Of a stretch of DNA of 64,000 nt, positions 1 through 11,564 are shown one piece after another. Numbering within the stretch: position 1 is the first letter of the stretch; each line of letters opens with the position of its first letter. The DNA is from Melanocharis versteri. Lineage: Eukaryota > Chordata > Aves > Passeriformes > Melanocharitidae. The stretch is taken from contig VZTG01008661.1 of the NCBI GenBank assembly GCA_013397845.1, positions 739,374-803,373 of the forward strand. The letters are read 5' to 3'. Position numbers and translations under genes: made by a program. The notes beneath the pieces were generated by a model. It did no database searches, was not told the origin of the DNA, and was given only the letters and a program-made list of their open reading frames with translations.

Positions 1-1289
1 CCCTGTCTGATTTAATGTATGACCTGTGACATGGGATGGTTTCTGTTTAATTTACTAGTGTGAAACAATCCCTAAAGAAACATGGTGCAGCAAAGGGAAA
101 TATCTCTAAGTTCCCTGATTTTTCTCCTCATTTGACAGTGGCATCTCCATATCTTTATATGTGGATTGCTCTTGCTGACCTCAGGCATTGCTCTTACATG
201 AATGACGTTACCCAGCTCATTCTAGTGTTGCTCGAATAAACTCCTTAAGTCACCACCAGTTTTCTTAAACTGCTTAATGATTACCAGTGAAATAGCAAAG
301 GTGAGGCAAAACACTGTACTGAAATCTGCTGGAAGGAGAGAAGACTTCTTCCTCAACTTGGAGCTGAATCTGAGTTTTTTCCTCAGGGATGCTTGAGGCT
401 GAGCACATGCTTTCAAGCAGCTGCTGCTTTGGAAGCTGGTTTGTTCAGTTTAGGATGTAGGTAAAAGTGTTTTCCTGTAAAGAGAATAATTATACGCTCC
501 CAAACACACAGAAGCATCAGAATTCACAGCATGCTCTTTACAAGGGTAATAAAGTTTTATGTTCATAGAAAGAAGAAACAGTTTGCAGCAAAATACTTAA
601 TGCACCCAATTATCCCCCAAAATAAATGGATGAGAAAGAAACTGGCAAAATTTGTCTCACTCTTAATTATTTAACATTTGAACCTTTATGTTCTTAGCAA
701 TAAATTCCCATTTCTGCCACCCATTTCTTGGTACTTTGTCTGGACTCCTGTAACTGCACTTCAAGCAGTTAGGAGGCTGCCCAATGTCAGCGTGAAGAAT
801 AAGGGAATGGCTTGACATCAATTACAACATTACACACAACATAAAATTTAATGGCTTGAATCGCCTTTCATTGCTATTTAAAGCAACCATGTATGCTTTT
901 GCTAAGATCCTAAAAATTAACCAGCTTCTAAAGGTCTAAATTATTCAGCATCATGGGATCTTATGCTGAGGTTTTTAAAATGCTATTTCAGTTCTGTGGT
1001 ATAACTGGGGGAAAGTTTGACAGGTTAGTGGAGTTTTTAAGTAGAGAAGAAATTAATCTCCTGGGTAACGAAGAACTCTGTGGGGTAAATTCAAAGAAAT
1101 ACGGTCCATCAGATTCTCCATTGGCTTGCAGTCTTTGCAACTCCTTGGAGAGGAGAAAAACGGAAGCAGTGAGCCTGCTGGGCTCAGACCTGGGGAAGAA
1201 TTTGGCCTGTAGATTTTTATGCTTGTTCTTAAATAATCAGGAATCACACCGAGGACTTTCAGTGGCTCGGTGATAAAGTGCTGGTTTTC
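1..1289. other. Unique AT-rich noncoding sequence
   Basis: No coding region, transposon or RNA gene is recognisable here. Frames stay open only for short runs with low-complexity products. The part around 690-930 has no simple repeats, is moderately complex and contains A/T-rich homeodomain-type cores, so it could be a conserved noncoding element; that is inference only. Confidence 0.5.
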
Positions 1290-1500
1290 CACCTTCGTGG
1301 CCAGAGTCAGGATTTACGTGGTGGCCTCGGCTTTGTCTCTCACCACCGTGCAGCCGTCTCATAAAACACTGGTTTCTGCCCAGGGAGAAGGACCTGGCTC
1401 GCCGCTCGCCCCCGGTAAGGGTGGTCCCGCAGGTCAGAGCTGAGGTCACCCCCAGGGCGGCACAGGGAAGCCTGCTTGTCTTGCAGCTGCAAATTCTGGA
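1290..1500. other. Isolated GC- and CpG-rich patch
   Basis: About 200 bases that are clearly richer in G+C than their flanks, with a cluster of CG dinucleotides (several in the run around 1398-1415, and others near 1296, 1318, 1328, 1348, 1353, 1428 and 1457). A donor-like GTAAGG at 1415 and a pyrimidine-rich TTGCAG ending at 1486 frame a 72-base span that could look like a very small intron. No reading frame with a recognisable product crosses it. It could be a small CpG-island promoter of a noncoding RNA, a decayed GC-rich repeat, or chance. Confidence 0.35.
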
Positions 1501-3365
1501 CTGTGGATAAATAAAAGGCTCAGTTTCTAATTTTTTAACTAAATAATCAGATAAAACTTGGTAAAAAAAAGCCAACCTGAAACTGTTCTAAAGAAAAAAA
1601 AGTCCTCCAGAGATCTGCAGCTATGTTTCTAGTCAGTAATCTGGAGTATAATTAAGAAGCCACTTTGATGACGAGTGAGATGATTGCGTACAGACCTTGA
1701 CTATCCCACCTTTAATAAGGAGAGAAAAATATAATCTTTACATTAGGAATATTTCACTGGTTTTATTTACAGTCCATAAAATTTTACTTCTCTGAGCTGC
1801 TGTCTGCCAGGAGCAGTTTTAGTTTGGACTGGATGAGCAAGGAGGTTTAGTGAGTTTTATTTCACACTGTATGAACACTGGTGTTGTTTTTTTGGAAATA
1901 TTTTTTTCCCAGCTGAAGTATAACTGTACCCATGACCTAGGTCACAAACATTTCCTGAAGGGGTTGTGAAATTTTCCGCAGATTCCAATGCTTTCATTGT
2001 TGATATTTCCGCCATTTAAGATGTATCTGGTTTTAAACATAGCATTTTGCTTTATGAACACTGGGAATCACAGGTAACTTTTATTGACTATATGGAAAGA
2101 GATAGCCATAGAGTTTAGCTTACAAGTCTCGGAATGTCTTGGAGAATCTTGGAAAGATCGTGCAAAGGTGATTCATAACTGCAGGTATTCAACAAGCAGC
2201 TTTTCTCCAGAAAAAACCGGGCATCTTCTGTCGCACCCCAGTCCAGGGAGAGAAGACAATCCCCCTTTGCTAAAGGAGTTGAGGAGGACTGATATTCCCC
2301 AAAACAGTCAGCAAAGCCACTTGTTGCACCCAGGGACACTGGTGAGGGATAATTGAAATTCCATTAGATCTCAGGCCAACACACACAGATACATATTTTC
2401 TGCAAAGCATTTGAAATATAGTCTAATTCCTCATCCAAACACCGCACCCCCCAAAGGGAAGGCTGGAGTCATCGCTAATGTACGTGTTGTGATTTGATGG
2501 GCAGTATGAATCAAATCCTGCCACACAAAATAAACACCAGAAAACAGAAACTGATCCTGAACCTTGAGAGAGGAAAACAACCCAGATCAGAAATCTAACT
2601 TTGGCTGCTATGTCATCTGGAAATTACCAGATGGTTTTTACCTGGTAGATGTTTGGAATTTAATAAAAATGAATGTGAAATGAACTATTTTTATATTGTA
2701 AATTATCTAAGAATTAATTTTCATAAAACAAAATCTATTTAATTACCTCAGTGGTTTAAAGGTCCCCAAATCTCTAGTTTAATGGACAAAAAAATATTTA
2801 AATAAACCATTATCTAGTGTTGGACCTCAAGGCTTTCAAACTGCAGCTGATACACTTTGAACAGCCACCAACGATTCAGCCACATATGACATAAAAACCC
2901 TAATCAATGCCATTTTTACATAAAAAGCAAAAGACTGTGTTTCCCATCATAAAAGGTTATGGTGTTTACACAAAAGCTGCAGCTAACCTCATAAAACTCG
3001 ATTGATTTCCCAGTGGGGTCCTCGGAGGACACTTGGCTGTGTTAAATGGCACACTGACTTCTAGCACCAAAATAACCCTGGCTTCCTTTTGGAAACTGGA
3101 TGCATAACTCTGTTCTTATCAAGCGGGCCTTTTGATGAGCTCATGCTGAATTCCTTGTTGTGAGATCTGCCTCTTAGAACTTCACCTCCAGTGGTCTTTT
3201 TATGAAGACAGACAAAACTTCTGGGAGTAAGTCACAATATTGGGAATTTCTGTTATTTTGCTCTGAGTTTTCTTTGGTGGAAGAGTTTTTTTCTCTTTTT
3301 AAAGGAATGCATTTCCTAGGACATTATTAAATAGCTACAATAAATAATCCAATTTTTAGAACAGC
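1501..3365. other. Unique noncoding sequence; candidate conserved block at 2600-3130
   Basis: No gene or transposon is recognised. From roughly 2600 to 3130 the sequence is complex and nearly free of homopolymer runs, with many A/T-rich homeodomain-like cores and a G+C-richer centre near 3010-3040. This texture is typical of vertebrate enhancers. Conservation cannot be judged from one sequence. Confidence 0.35.
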
Positions 3366-3370
3366 TTAAG

Positions 3371-3540
3371 ATAAGAGAAAAAGAAAAGAGAAAAGAGAAG
3401 AGAAGAGAAGAAAAGAGAAGAAAAGAAAAGAAAAGAAAAGAAAAGAAAAGAAAAGAAAAGAAAAGAAAAGAAAAGAAAAGAAAAGAAAAGAAAAGAAAAG
3501 AAAAGAAAAGAAAAGAAAAGAAAAGAAAAGAAAAGAAAAG
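3371..3540 (+). repeat. (AAAAG)n pentanucleotide microsatellite
   Basis: A pure run of 24 AAAAG units occupies 3421-3540. A degenerate left flank (3371-3420) mixes AAAAG with AGAAG units, the usual sign of an older edge that has stopped expanding. The strand is pure purine. Any long Phe/Ser/Leu reading frame on the minus strand here is an artefact of the repeat. It is likely polymorphic in length. Confidence 0.97.
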
Positions 3541-4750
3541 GAGACATCAGGAGCAAAAAAGAACAGAAAATAAAATTAACAGTAAATCTCTCCTTCTGAC
3601 TTTAATTAATTTTAAATGAAGCATATAGTGAGAATTTCTATTTATAAAATCTTTTTACACCAGGCAATTAGGCAGAATTTTTTCCAAAAACAACAGACTT
3701 GCCATATTTTCAGAGACATGTCAAAGGATTGCTATACAATAGTCAACATCAAATGTTTGATTTTTCCATAGGGTAAAACAGAATGATGCGAAAAAAATAA
3801 TAAAAATATGACCAAATTCTCTGTTGTGGCTTAAAATGTCATATAATATTTAAAGTCTTATAAAACCTGAAGTCTTATGGTAAAAATTCATTGTTTTTAA
3901 AGAAAAAGAACAATAAAAAAGAAACAATTGTTTTCTTTTGTTTCTTGAATCTTATGAAGTTAAACAAACCGAACAAATTAAATTTTTTCTAGACAGTTAC
4001 ACCAACTCCAATTAGATTTTGTTCCAGAAGAACTTGCTCCCCCTGCGCCCCCAATATTTCTTTCAAAGCATTTAATATTAGTGTCTAAATTATAACAGGA
4101 AAAGTCCTTCTCTTTCCAGCTAACAGGAGCTGGGGAGTGCTTTCTAGGGAGTAAGATCTAGTCAGGCAAGATCAGAGATTGCAAGATCAAACGAATGGAA
4201 AATAAAGAGGAATTGTGTCACATCACAGGTCTTAAAATTAAGACAACTCACTGCAAAGAGAGCAGAGCAGCTAGTTTTAAATTACAGAGAATTTTTTTAT
4301 TGAAGAGTGGAAAGATAAAATATGTTTGTTGGGAAATCCTCATATTTAAATATTAAAGGCTTTTAATATGTGCTTTTCTTTCCCCTCTTGCCCAATTAAA
4401 AATATGTTAATACAATGTTAAGTTCAAGATTTAAACCCACAAGAGTCAGGAAATTCAGAATTAAGGCTCCTTTGGTAACCCTAATTCTGTTCCCATTATG
4501 CATATTATATTTTATGATTGGGTCTTTCATTACGTGATCACATAACACTGGGGCAGTGTGACATGCAAAGAGTGGTATTGAATAAGTGTGGTTTGTTATG
4601 GAGGTTAAAGAAATGTCAATGTCACTAAGTAGCCTTGCAAAAATGTAGCAACTGCAGTTTTTATATAATTATTGCTTCGTTATTAAAAAAAACAATCACT
4701 TTGAGTACACTGAGTCTGTTGTACACAGACACCTTCTTTTTAATAATGGT
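3541..4750. other. AT-rich noncoding sequence
   Basis: No gene or recognisable transposon. There are several short A-rich runs, for example near 3790-3810 and 3900-3925. Nothing else stands out. Confidence 0.5.
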
Positions 4751-4754
4751 ATGT

Positions 4755-4806
4755 GCAAATGCAAATGCAAATGCAAATGCAAAAAAAAAAACAAAACAAA
4801 AAACCC
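4755..4806 (+). repeat. (GCAAAT)4 hexamer array followed by an A/C-rich tract
   Basis: Four GCAAAT units plus a GCAAAA end run from 4755, followed by an A-rich (AAAAC-like) tract to about 4806. The hexamer phase creates three overlapping copies of ATGCAAAT, the canonical POU/Oct octamer, at 4759-4766, 4765-4772 and 4771-4778. The tandem structure is seen directly; any binding is inference, and the array may be only a short microsatellite. Confidence 0.85.
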
Positions 4807-6060
4807 AAACTTTTTCTTTATCCACAGACTCTTCTGAAACATTATTGGAGAGCAAGACCTGTGTAGCTGGATTTAAGGAACATCTTTTTTTATCTTTGGA
4901 AATGGTGGGGTTATATCAAGCCCTGTGAAGACACTGTGCTACTGGTCTGGAAGATGAACTGTTTTGTTAATTGCAGAAATAGGTTTTGCAAATTATTTTC
5001 TCTAAAAATAAAGATGCTTAAATGTATTACCCTAAACTATTTGATAGCCTAAGAGTAAGGTGTGAGTCGTGTCAGCTTTTGAGTTTGGGGGATGTTTTCA
5101 GAAGTGCCCTTCTTGTTTCTCGGAACAACTTTTGACTTGGTGACATAAAACTTCATTAGAGACAAAGATCTGAGACTTCCCTCACTCAAGGTTGTACTCA
5201 TGGGCAGTAGCATGCCAGTTTCTGTTTGGGCATCATCTCATAGATGTGCAAGTTCCGTAGGTCTCAGGTACACCTGCCGTCTTCAGACACCCAAAAAGGT
5301 AAAGGTGCATCCATAGATCCAAAGTCTCTCCAAGACCTCAAGGAGGAAATCTTAGTCAAATTTCTCTTTCATTTAAAGGCAAACACAGCGTATTAAGAAC
5401 ATCTCAATATGCTTTCGTTTTTTGGACAGAACTACTATTGGTGGAAAATCTTTTTCCTTTCCAGAGAGACAATAAAAATACTGTGGCACCTAAGCACAAA
5501 CTCTGTGCTCTGACCACAGAACTGGTTAGGATACAAACACAGATTTTACGTTCTGGGCAATTATTAAAAAAAAAAAAAGTTTAAAACCTATATTTTTTAT
5601 AAAAAACTCAAATAGAGTCTACTGATGGTTCAGTCTTTTGATGTGGAAACTGGGCAAGCTCTGCCCTGTTAAAGATTGTATTCTGGCAGCTTCTGGAGCA
5701 GGACTTGGTGCCTAGGAATGGCTGGGTGTCACCATTCACAATATATGGGGCCAGACACACTGACAGGGACTGGCAGGTATGATGTAGGACCTAGGGAAGC
5801 CTTTTCAGAGCCTCAGTGTGTGACCCCAAGGCAGATCATGTATCACATCAAATCGTGTAAAATGTCTGGGCTAGTAGATCCCAGATGGATAATAAGAGGA
5901 AAGTTCTCCTGCTATGCCTATGTGTATGTAATGGTGCATATGCTAGAATCAAAATCACAGGAATGCTTTCAGAAGGATGACTTGAGAGATGGAAGACATC
6001 TTGTCCAAGTAGGGCATGTGCTACAGCCAATGGCAGAGGTGGTTGAAATGTTTCAAAATT
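4807..6060. other. Noncoding sequence; longest open frame of the window judged spurious
   Basis: A 13-base A run lies at 5566-5578. The longest open frame in the window (5676-6062, plus strand, 128 codons) runs up to the edge of the CR1 relic at about 6065. Its product shows no signal peptide, domain or compositional pattern that I recognise, there is no Kozak-type start context, and the opposite strand is open over part of the same interval. I treat it as a chance frame. Confidence 0.5.
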
Positions 6061-6064
6061 GACA

Positions 6065-6335
6065 TTTATTGAGAACAGCCCTGCAGAGAAGGACTTGGAG
6101 GTTACTGGTGGACTTAAAACTGAATGTGAGCCAGCACTTTCTGCCCCCAGAAAGCCAGCTGTGCTCTGGGCTGCGTCAAAAGGACTGTGACCATGGGAGG
6201 GTCATCCTGCACCTCAAGAGAGGATTCTGCCCCTTTGTTCTGCTCTCATGGCACCTTGTCTGGGTTTCTACATCCTGCTCTGAGACCTTTAAACTGACAG
6301 AGTGAAGGTTAGATTAGATGTTAGGAAGTATAAAA
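6065..6335 (+). mobile_element. CR1 LINE relic, 3' coding part with internal deletion
   Basis: The plus strand follows avian CR1 from the reverse-transcriptase C-terminal region: CTGCAGAGAAGGACTTGG at 6081-6098, then GAGCCAGCA (about 6129), CTGGGCTGCGTCAAAAG (about 6167) and a decayed stretch corresponding to the element's 'reactivated by all strands' part near 6240. At about 6305-6330 it jumps to the motif GTTAGATTAGATGTTAGGAAG, which in intact CR1 lies several hundred bases further on. So a stretch is missing. The 3' tail is absent and an A/T-rich run follows. The frame is broken and the copy is dead. Identification is from memory of the CR1 consensus. Confidence 0.8.
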
Positions 6336-7730
6336 AAATAAAATAAATTAATAAATCTGCCTGCTGATTAGAGAGCTGAGCTGGCTCATTAAGTGGTCAG
6401 GTGAGGGCAGGAGCTGGAGTGCTGGCATGAGATATACATCTGGGAGGGAGACTATTTTTTTCTTATTATTTTATCAACTGTTCTAGGATTTCTAGAATTT
6501 GCTTTAATAGTGTCCCCAGGGCTCATATTCACAGCATAATAACCAGATCCTTCTAATGCTGTTCTCTCTCCTGCTAGTTTTAATACTGATTTGCCAAACC
6601 AGACACTCAGGGCTCTTTGGAATATTTACACTCAGTGACAGTTAGGAAAGTGATAGAATCTTCTTTCTACTGATGCAGAAATGGAGGCAGATGCTGGAGG
6701 GTAACTTTGACATGTCTCTGGTTTAATAAGAAAGGTGCAGCCCTTCAGACTGCAAATAGCTTGTGAACACAGTCCAGGTGGGTCAGGCAATGCCTGGTTT
6801 TTGAGGCCATATTGCCCTTTCTTCCTGCAGAACAATAATGGAGAGCCTGAGGTAAAGCCATCTTAGGGGAAATGTCCTGTAAGTTTAAAAATAAAATGGG
6901 GGAAGAAAACAACAAAAGGATTTGTTGATTGCCTCTATTCTCCATCCTGTCTGGCAGCTCCCTTTATGGTCAGCCTTATGGTCCTGTCAGTCAGGAAACA
7001 GGAATTAAAGTTCTGTCAATCACAGCTAGCAAATAAATGCTGTCCCATCTCGTGAGCCTTTTCTTCTGCAATGTGCCTACCTAGTCACCAAAGGCATTTC
7101 CAGCTGTTTTTGTCTTTTCCTGCATGCTGAATGTGGCTGATGAATATTAACCCACTGCCAGAGAGAGGCTGGCTGCTAAATGCATGGTGTTCAGGGCTGC
7201 TGATGAAGGGGATGAGAGGAAAGAAGCGTACACCAGGATTACATGTGGTCATTCTGTTTGCAAGAGCCCTCTTGGCTCCCATCCTGTGTCCTGGCCAGAG
7301 CCCCTCTGGGAGGGTCACCCGGAGGACTTCAGCCCCTGTTCTTGCTTTGAAGTTCCCCCCGGGAGGAAGTGGGTGGGCTGGGGTTTGTGCATTACCCAAG
7401 ACTGAAGGATGTTAAACTCTTGTCTTCCTGGAAACTGAGGCCATATCTTGTGTTAGGGGGATGCTGGGGGTGATGCGACAAGTGAGCACAATATCAGACC
7501 AAAATCCAAATGCAGAAGACGAGATTTACTTATGCTTCTGTGTATTTCTATGGCTGACTCTGGAAGCTGACATTTTTTTGGGAATTGTAAGCTAAATGTA
7601 TTCCCCTACATTTAGGGACTAAAAGGGATCACATTTTAGAAAAGAACGTGTCACCTTCAAGATCATTTCCCTGCAGTCTAAGAGATCCTTTCTTCCCAGA
7701 AGTGACAACTGATTTCTTGAAGTTTGACGC
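6336..7730. other. Noncoding sequence with a GC-richer patch near 7255-7400
   Basis: An AAATAAAATAAATTAATAAA-like run follows the CR1 relic. The interval 7255-7400 is noticeably richer in G+C than its surroundings and is open in two plus frames and one minus frame at once, which argues against any of them being real. No domain is recognised. Confidence 0.45.
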
Positions 7731-7734
7731 TCCC

Positions 7735-7831
7735 TCTTTTCTCTCTCCCTTTCTCCTTTTTTAATTTCTTTCTTTTTTCCCTTGTTTTGTTTTGTTTAGT
7801 TGTTTGGTTGGTTTTGTTTGGTTTTGTTTGT
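7735..7831 (+). repeat. T-rich low-complexity tract with imperfect GTTTT repeats
   Basis: A pyrimidine-rich segment (CTCTCTCCC type) passes into imperfect GTTTT/GGTTTT units at about 7782-7831. This is a short decayed microsatellite. The apparent hydrophobic frame over it is a composition artefact. Confidence 0.8.
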
Positions 7832-8534
7832 ATGCCTCTTCATTCAGGTTTGTGTGAGTTATGGGGACTAATTACTGACAGGGCTCAGATCTTTCTAATT
7901 AAGTCAAGTACAGAAGCTAGACTGTGGAGCAGATTTCTGATTTTGTCCTAAGTCCAGAGATGAAATGGGAGTTTCAGCTCTTGAATAAACATAATGATTT
8001 CTGCTGGGAGTAAATTATAGAACTCCATGGGGAGAGATCATACTGTCTTCCTCATTGCATTGCTTAGTAGGCATTTGTCTTTCCCAGACTCATGGAACAG
8101 GTAAAGCAGAGAAGAGAATACTTCTGATATCTTCTGTGTTTGCAATGCTGTAGGTGAATTAATTCCTATTAACACAAGGTGTCAATCTTCTTTCAGTGGT
8201 ATTGGCTGTAGCTAGAGAACAATCTGGATTCTTTCATGTTTTTTTCAGTTTTGGGGTCTCTGGTGCAATAGTATTGTGAAGACAACAGGATTTTGTCCAA
8301 GATGACTGCAGATATTTTATCCTGCAGTCTCCTTTCCTGAAGTAAATAGTTTCTGATTCTCCAGCAATCCTCAGTTATTCTACAGCTCAAAGTCTCATGC
8401 TTGCCTAAGAGTTTTCAGGAAAGACATACAAGCCATGCACTGAATGTGCTAAATCTATGTCTTGTTTCCCCAAAAGGCCATTTCAGAGCTTACTGCTGAC
8501 CATCAGGCAGGTAAAGGGAGGGGACATACGTGTG
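7832..8534. other. Unique noncoding sequence
   Basis: No gene, repeat or structured element recognised. Confidence 0.5.
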
Positions 8535-8730
8535 TGAGAACAGCTACAATGGATCAGACTAAAGGTCCCTTGGCCCATTGTCTTGGCTCTGATAAACGCT
8601 AAGGGAGGTGTCCAAAGCCAGCAAAGGTCATGCAGAGATATTTCTGTCTCTTCTCTCCTCCCACCCAACCTCCAGCAATCTGGGATTTCCTGAGCATGAG
8701 GTGACATCTTGGTGGACCTTAAATTAATCT
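8535..8730 (+). repeat. Ancient sauropsid interspersed repeat
   Basis: The stretch matches in order several landmarks of a family I remember from bird, crocodile and turtle DNA: GGATCAGACTAAAGGTCC at about 8550, a CTCTGATA-like segment (about 8587), CTCCAGCAATCTG at about 8670-8682, CCTGAGCATGAGGTGACATC near 8689-8708, then TGG and a CTTAA end. Divergence is high, so the copy is old. I do not recall its formal class (CR1-related LINE tail or other), so I leave it open. Confidence 0.65.
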
Positions 8731-9070
8731 GAATACAATGCCTTTCTAAAATTACTGGTTTTGTTTGTATTGGTGCAGCCCGTGAGCAGCCTAGGCTAGC
8801 ACAGAAGGTGTGCTAGGCATTACACAAATGTGTGACAGAAGGACCCTCTCTGCCCCAGCAGGACCACACTGATGGTGAATTTATAGTGCTGGTGTGTAAA
8901 ACACATTAAACAATTTTAAGTAGAGGAGGGTGAGGCAGCTGTGATGTATTATTAGTCTTCAACAGCATCGGCGCATCAAGTATATATTTTTCATTTTCCT
9001 ATAGATATCATGGCAGACTTCAATAGAAGAGCCTGAAGGATGCTTCTTGCCAAGGAAGGGTATTGCAAAG
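8731..9070. other. Unique noncoding sequence
   Basis: Nothing recognised between the old repeat and the next CR1 copy. Confidence 0.5.
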
Positions 9071-9072
9071 TT

Positions 9073-9476
9073 ATTGTAGAATCTTTAAGTTGGAAAAGTC
9101 CTCTAAGATCATCTCATCCACCACTAAACCATGTCCTTCAGCACCACATCTTCATGGCTTTTAAATCCCTCCAGGGATGATGATTCAACCTCTTCCCGGG
9201 GCAGTCTGTTCCCTGGCTTGAAAACCCTATTCACAAAGAAGATTTTCTCAATATCCAACATAAACCTACTCTGGTGCAACTTGAGGCCATTTCTTCTTGC
9301 CCTGGCACTTGTTACCCTGGACAAGAGACTGACCCCTACCCAGCTACAACCTCCTTCCAGGGAGCTGTAGAGAGTGAGAAGGTCTCCTCTCAGCCTCCTT
9401 TTCTCCAGTTTAAACATCCCCAGCTCCCTCAGCTGCTTCTCGCAAGACTTGTGCTTCAGACCCTTCTCCAGCTTTC
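9073..9476 (-). mobile_element. CR1 LINE 3' fragment, 5'-truncated
   Basis: On the plus strand it starts with the reverse complement of the CR1 tail (TTGTAGAATC...TTGGAAAAG) and runs through CR1 landmarks in the expected order: ACCACTAAACCATGTCC (9120), CTCCAGGGATGATGATTCAA (about 9169), CTTGAGGCCATTTCTTC (about 9279), AAGGTCTCCTCTCAGCCTCC (about 9379) and CTCCCTCAGCTGCTTCTC (about 9424). A small deletion after 9118 removes the part that usually lies between the tail and ACCACTAAACC. Truncation of the element's 5' end at about 9476 is normal for CR1. Stops break the antisense frame, so it is dead. It belongs to the same subfamily type as the copy at 57550-57820. Confidence 0.93.
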
Positions 9477-9479
9477 ACC

Positions 9480-11560
9480 TTTCACCTTCTCCTTTTTATT
9501 TTTAAATGCTTGTCATCAATTTCCTTTTTTCAGTTGCTTACAAAAAAATTATTCTTGACCGTGAAGGAAAAGAATTATTCTTGGCCATGAAAGAAAAGTA
9601 TAAAGTGCTTCTTTGCCAATGGACAATGTGGATGGTCAGGCTCAATGCCAAGGAAGATTGCTTTTTTGTATCCATAAGAAATGGGAGGAGGAAGGTAGGC
9701 AAAAAATAGGGGATGACATGAAGATAGAGAAAAGAAAGGAATTTAAGGAAGGAGACAAACAAAAAAGACAGAAATTGGCATGGTTAAAGTGATGTACTGG
9801 GAAAATGATTTTCCAAGGGACATTCTGAGCTGATATGAATGGAAACGATGCTGTTGCCCAGGAAAGAAATCACTGCAGTTTTTATACTGAAAAAATGCTC
9901 CAGCTCAAGTTTTCTCTGTTCGTTTTCTTGTGAGAAATGGTGGTAAGAGTTACCAGTCGCTAAATACCAGTGACATATTGTAAATCGCTGGGATCAGCTG
10001 ACAGCCATGATGAGTGTCAGGCAGTAATTTCAGAGCTTCAGAACAGCAATTCCTAAAGTGCTGAATGTGGAAGCACTTGAGAAAATTTAAGTTCCTACAC
10101 ACAACTTTCAGATTTTTTCTTGTACTCTCCCATAAAAGCACCTAGGTAGAGTATCCACATTTTCTGAATCTGCTAGAGTCTTCACATGCTAGTTTTTTTA
10201 ACATAAAACAGTCTAATTTTTGATTGCATGGTCACAAATCTTTAAAAAATATCCCAGGTTAGTTGTGTGAAAAAAAAATTAAAAAGGCTTTATGCAAGAT
10301 AATAATGCATGATACATTCTCCAACACTAGAATTTGTCTTTGTCTTTTATCATCAGCTTCGACACTAGATAATTATGATTTTTAAATTTTTCAGTGATTT
10401 TAATGAACACAGTACAACTGAAAAAGAAGCGCTTTTGTACCAAACCTGCCAATTCCCTTCCATTCCCATCTCTCTCATAATTTGCTCCTTCACTCTAGTT
10501 CCAATTGCCACTCTCTCTGGTAGCAGAAATACTGTAACGTTGATGTCTGCCGGCTTCTCTTTCTTTCTGCTCTCCCCTAAAGTATATAGCTCACTGCTCT
10601 TCTCCAAATGGCAAAAACTCTGAGGAGCAGCGCCTTGCTTAACATGTTAAAATGTGAGTTCTGGCTGGCGATTGCTTTGGTTTTGTTCCCTTGAGATCTG
10701 ACAGTGCCAGAAATCAAAGCATAATTTTGCAGATGTCGAGATCCCGCAAGCCCCCTAGGTTGCAGATCTAAGCCAGAAAGCCAGCTGGCACTGTGGACCT
10801 ATGCTAAGAGTGTAAAAGTATACATTTTTAGTTTTCAACCAACAATGACCGACCACTGGTAACTTCAACAGAGTGAAGCATTGCTAACTTTATTTTTGGA
10901 AAGTAAGTGGCTTTGTGCATTCCCCTGAGCTCTTCGTCTGTTCTAGTGCTGCTGTTTTAAAGATGCTGTTACGAAGTATAGAAATTTTTTTGGTGCATTT
11001 CCAGCATATCTGCTGCTCTTTAAAGGGATACCACACTCTGACAGCGCCTTCACAAAATTTAAGTGTTATTTGAAGCAAAAATTAACCTTGTTGATTTCAA
11101 AGTGGTTTAGCTTTCTTCTAAAGGAAGTGCTTGCAAGGGGGAGAAACACCACCACCCCCCCATGCCTACATTAGATTAGAAGATGATGGGACAGCTCATC
11201 TGCAGAGAGCTACTGGATAATCAGATTGCATCTGGGAGCTCAGACAGGCATGTCACTGTTCTGTGTTGTGCACTATGGGAAGCCCAGGATTTGATAAGCT
11301 GCCCTCAGGCTGAGGTGACAGAATTCACCCCTGGATAGACAGCAGGCTAGGTCAGGATGTCCTTGATGCTGTACCAGCAATGCAGCAGGCACTCGTCTTT
11401 GGTTCTCCAGTGTCCAGCCCTGTACTCTGACTGCAACCTTACTCTGAGCTATTATTTTTCCTGGTTTTCAGCTATTATTTTTCCCATTTTTCATCAAAAT
11501 TCCAGGACCTGGGGAACTTTTCCTAAAGCAAATTGTACCCAAACCTCTAGGTTTTCATGC
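9480..11560. other. Noncoding sequence
   Basis: No coding gene or clear transposon. The segment at 9690-9770 is A/G-rich, and both strands stay open across it because of composition. No RNA gene recognised. Confidence 0.45.
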
Positions 11561-11564
11561 ACAG

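Noticed and set aside
3356..3556. Phe/Ser/Leu-repeat protein on the minus strand
   Set aside because: Pure translation of the (AAAAG) microsatellite.
5676..6062. Open frame of 128 codons, plus strand
   Set aside because: Longest frame in the window but no recognisable domain, no start context, partial opening on the other strand, and it ends at the edge of a CR1 relic. Frames of this size are expected by chance in 64 kb of AT-rich DNA.
9124..9558. Overlapping frames on both strands of 79-97 codons
   Set aside because: They lie within or run out of the CR1 copy at 9073-9476.
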